Shown: one piece after another, positions 62,239 to 64,000 of the stretch
Layout: each line of letters begins with the position of its first letter
How positions within the stretch are numbered: position 1 is the first letter of the stretch
Assembly (NCBI RefSeq): GCF_005434965.1
Contig: NZ_SKCI01000004.1
Span: forward strand, 124,001-188,000
Direction: 5' to 3'
From: Marimonas lutisalis
Lineage (GTDB): Bacteria; Pseudomonadota; Alphaproteobacteria; Rhodobacterales; Rhodobacteraceae
DNA length: 64,000 nucleotides
Program-made: the position numbers and the translations under genes
Notes under the pieces: model-generated
Told to the model about the DNA's origin: nothing
Databases searched by the model: none
The model's input: only the letters and a program-made list of their open reading frames with translations

Positions 62239-63093
62239 ATGATCCGCATCCTGATCATCGCCGCCGCCTTCCTCTCGGTCACGGTCGGCCTGTTGCTCCT
62301 GCAACCCGGCAGCGAGCCGGCGCGTGACACCCTCGCCACGTCGCCAGCACCGCGCACCCCGGCCCCCGATGCCCAGGTCTCGCGCGCCGAGACCGATCTC
62401 AGCCATATCGTCACGCGACAGGCCGATGCCGCCGCGCCCGCCAACCCCGCCGATCGTCTCGGTGCCGCCGTGGCCCTGGCCACCGCGCCCGCCGCGGCGC
62501 CCGCTGGCGATAGCGCTTCCCCCGATGCGCTGCGTAACCTGACCACCGGCGTACTCGCCGATCTGGGGGCGCCGTCGGCCACGAATGATGCGGATGCGTT
62601 GCGCTCGATGACATCGGGCGTGCTGGCCAGTCTCAATGCAGCAACCACCACCCGCAGCACGGACGGGCCCGCCCCGCTGGAAACCATCATCGTGCAGGCC
62701 CTGCGCGAAGGCCAGTCCGACGCCTATCTCGACGCGCTCCTGAACGAAGCCGCGGCGACCGGCGCCATTCAGGTCCCCTCGGCCCTAGTGACATCCGAAG
62801 GCCGGGTCGACACCGTCACGCTGCTGGCCAACCTGGTGCAGAAATCCAGCGGGCAGTCCGGGCTCGACACCTCGGCCCTGGCCGCCGCCGCGGGCCGCCC
62901 GCAGCCGCGCCCCGCCGCGCTCGCCTACGATCAGGTCTACGTGGTCCAGCCCGGCGACAGCCTCGCGGCCATCTCCTACCGCTTTTACGGTGAAACCCTG
63001 CGCTACCGCGAGATTTTCACCGCCAACCAGGACAAGCTCTCCAGCCCCGACAAGATACGTATCGGGCAACGTCTTACCATCCCGGCGCTCTGA
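62239..63093 (+). CDS. LysM-domain envelope protein
   Basis: A 284-residue protein. The N-terminus is a membrane anchor or signal (IRILIIAAAFLSVTVGLLLL). A low-complexity Ala/Pro-rich region follows, with two repeats, DALRNLTTGVLADLGA and DALRSMTSGVLASLNA, about 25 residues apart. The C-terminus is a LysM peptidoglycan-binding domain (YVVQPGDSLAAISYRFYGET, then LRYREIFTANQDKL and RIGQRLTIPAL). GGAGGAG precedes the start. It probably binds the cell wall and acts with the exported rhodanese upstream. Confidence 0.85.
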   Translation: MIRILIIAAAFLSVTVGLLLLQPGSEPARDTLATSPAPRTPAPDAQVSRAETDLSHIVTRQADAAAPANPADRLGAAVALATAPAAAPAGDSASPDALRNLTTGVLADLGAPSATNDADALRSMTSGVLASLNAATTTRSTDGPAPLETIIVQALREGQSDAYLDALLNEAAATGAIQVPSALVTSEGRVDTVTLLANLVQKSSGQSGLDTSALAAAAGRPQPRPAALAYDQVYVVQPGDSLAAISYRFYGETLRYREIFTANQDKLSSPDKIRIGQRLTIPAL

Positions 63094-63126
63094 CCGGGTC
63101 CAGTCACGTAAGGCAGGAATGATCGA

Positions 63127-63150
63127 GGGGCCGGTTCAACGGCCCCCTTT
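63127..63150 (+). terminator. Terminator after the LysM gene
   Basis: GGGGCCG and CGGCCCC stem of 7 bp with a six-base loop, followed by CTTT. Located 34 bases downstream of the LysM stop. Confidence 0.75.
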
Positions 63151-63249
63151 CATTTTCGGCCCCCTCGTGCCTCAACATGACTTCGATCAATGCACTCTTC
63201 CCCGCGTGTCGGCACTCTTCCCTGGTCAACGCTTGCAGGAATTACACAC

Positions 63250-63822
63250 ATGACCGAAACACCCATGAACCCCGACACCGTCATCAACCTCCCCGAAGCC
63301 GTGGGCGTTTTCGATTCGGTCGAAGCGCTCCAGGCCGCTTTCTACGACCTGCGCATGCTCGGCTTTACCCGGCAGGACATCAGCCTCCTGGGCAGCCAGG
63401 AAGCGCTGGAAGAGAAATTCGGCAAGGCCTTCTGGCATTCGAAAGAACTCGAGGATGATCCCGCCGCGCCCCGTGCCGCCTTCGTCTCCGAAGAGGCCAT
63501 GGGCGAGCTCGAAGGCGGCATCATCGGCGGCTTTCTCTTCCTCGGCTCCTACATCGCCATGGCCGCCCTGCTGACCCCGGCCAGCACGCTGGCGGCTTCG
63601 ATCGCCGCCATCGCCATCGGCGGCGCGCCCGCCACGATCGTCGGCGCGCTTCTCGCCCGCCGCGTCGACAAGCATCACCGCGACTACTACCAGTCCCAGA
63701 TCGAACACGGCGGCATCCTTCTCTGGGTCCGCGTCGCCGACAAGGAAAAGGAAGATCTCGCAGTGAAAATCCTCAAGGGCCATTCCGGCAAAGACGTGCA
63801 CGTGCACGCGTGGAGCAACTGA
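63250..63822 (+). CDS. Glycine-zipper membrane protein, stress-protein-like
   Basis: A 190-residue product starting at ATG 63250, with AGGAA upstream. The N-terminal 60 residues (VGVFDSVEALQAAFYDLRML, GFTRQDISLLGSQEALEEKF) resemble general-stress-protein-17M-like or YflT-type domains. Then come two hydrophobic segments with Gly-rich character (GGIIGGFLFLGSYIAMAALL and AAIAIGGAPATIVGALLA). The C-terminal segment LLWVRVADKEKEDLAVKILK is similar to the N-terminal fold. Function is unknown, perhaps an envelope stress protein. Confidence 0.7.
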   Translation: MTETPMNPDTVINLPEAVGVFDSVEALQAAFYDLRMLGFTRQDISLLGSQEALEEKFGKAFWHSKELEDDPAAPRAAFVSEEAMGELEGGIIGGFLFLGSYIAMAALLTPASTLAASIAAIAIGGAPATIVGALLARRVDKHHRDYYQSQIEHGGILLWVRVADKEKEDLAVKILKGHSGKDVHVHAWSN

Positions 63823-63826
63823 CCCG

Positions 63827-64000
63827 TCAGCCCCGGGCCCAGTCCTCGCTCTGCATCTCGCGCAGCCGGCTGGCCGTGCGTTCGAACTCGAAACTGCCCG
63901 CGCCCTCGACATACAGCATCTCGGGCGCGGCCGCCGCGCTCGCGATCAGCCGCACACCGGCCTCGTAAAGCGCGTCGATCAGCGTGACAAAGCGTTTCGC
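63827..64000 (-). CDS. zapE: Cell division protein ZapE (AFG1-like ATPase), C-terminal end (partial)
   Basis: The last 57 codons are visible, ending with TGA at 63829-63827. The sequence KRFVTLIDALYEAGVRLIAS followed by APEMLYVEGAGSFEFERTAS and RLREMQSEDWARG is the highly conserved C-terminus of ZapE/AFG1 ATPases, which modulate FtsZ rings in constriction. The ATPase motifs lie beyond the window. The gene is convergent with the stress-like gene, only four bases apart. Confidence 0.88.
   Translation of the reverse strand, partial: AKRFVTLIDALYEAGVRLIASAAAAPEMLYVEGAGSFEFERTASRLREMQSEDWARG

Overview
The window is about 64 kb of GC-rich alphaproteobacterial chromosome. Gene order and protein similarity point to a marine-type Rhodobacterales (roseobacter-like) bacterium: rsh-DUF2062-pdxJ-acpS-lepB-rnc-era, a split F0 ATP synthase operon with b and b' subunits, ffh-rpsP-rimM, accD-folC, SBP56/methanethiol oxidase and several Hint-domain proteins. 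I cannot name a genus. No rRNA, convincing tRNA, CRISPR array, IS element or transposase was seen.

Layout. 1-7.9 kb: end of the (p)ppGpp synthetase/hydrolase, then pdxJ, acpS, lepB, rnc, era and DUF1491. This conserved block is interrupted after acpS by a Hint-domain protein lying between two near-identical 20-bp repeats of the acpS 3' end. 8.1-12.5 kb: a beta-oxidation set (FadJ-type fusion plus two acyl-CoA dehydrogenases). 12.6-16.3 kb: a cobalt ECF uptake operon (cbiM, cbiQ, cbiO plus two accessory proteins) under a cobalamin riboswitch. 16.4-23.3 kb: secreted ankyrin protein, FAD-linked oxidase, methyltransferase, RluA-type pseudouridine synthase and two more Hint-domain proteins. 23.5-29.7 kb: dapE, DUF2064, rnr, a lytic transglycosylase and a lipoprotein.

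29.8-34.8 kb is the most intriguing part: a TsoY-like membrane protein, cobO, and then an apparent operon of a selenium-binding-protein/methanethiol-oxidase homologue, a small His-rich membrane protein and two tandem Lin0512-family proteins. 35-38.7 kb: a FadR-type regulator facing the F0 operon (atpI-atpB-atpE-b'-b). 38.8-44.6 kb: ArsR regulator with a clear palindromic operator, two glycosyltransferases, a DMT exporter, a LysR regulator and membrane proteins. 44.8-49.7 kb: ffh, two GNATs, chorismate mutase, rpsP, rimM and a sulfotransferase-like protein. 49.7-56.2 kb: a FadH-type reductase, small proteins and ilvD. 56.3-64 kb: a desaturase, twin CPBP proteases, accD-folC, a rhodanese/LysM pair under a promoter packed with GANTC sites, a stress-like protein and the end of zapE.

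Between the genes are repeat families not explained by coding: a 110-bp element in front of both lepB and the FadR-type gene, six copies of a hairpin followed by a GAGTATTT-type tail, and three copies of a GTAGG palindrome. All functional statements rest on reading translated sequence and family memory; no database search was run.
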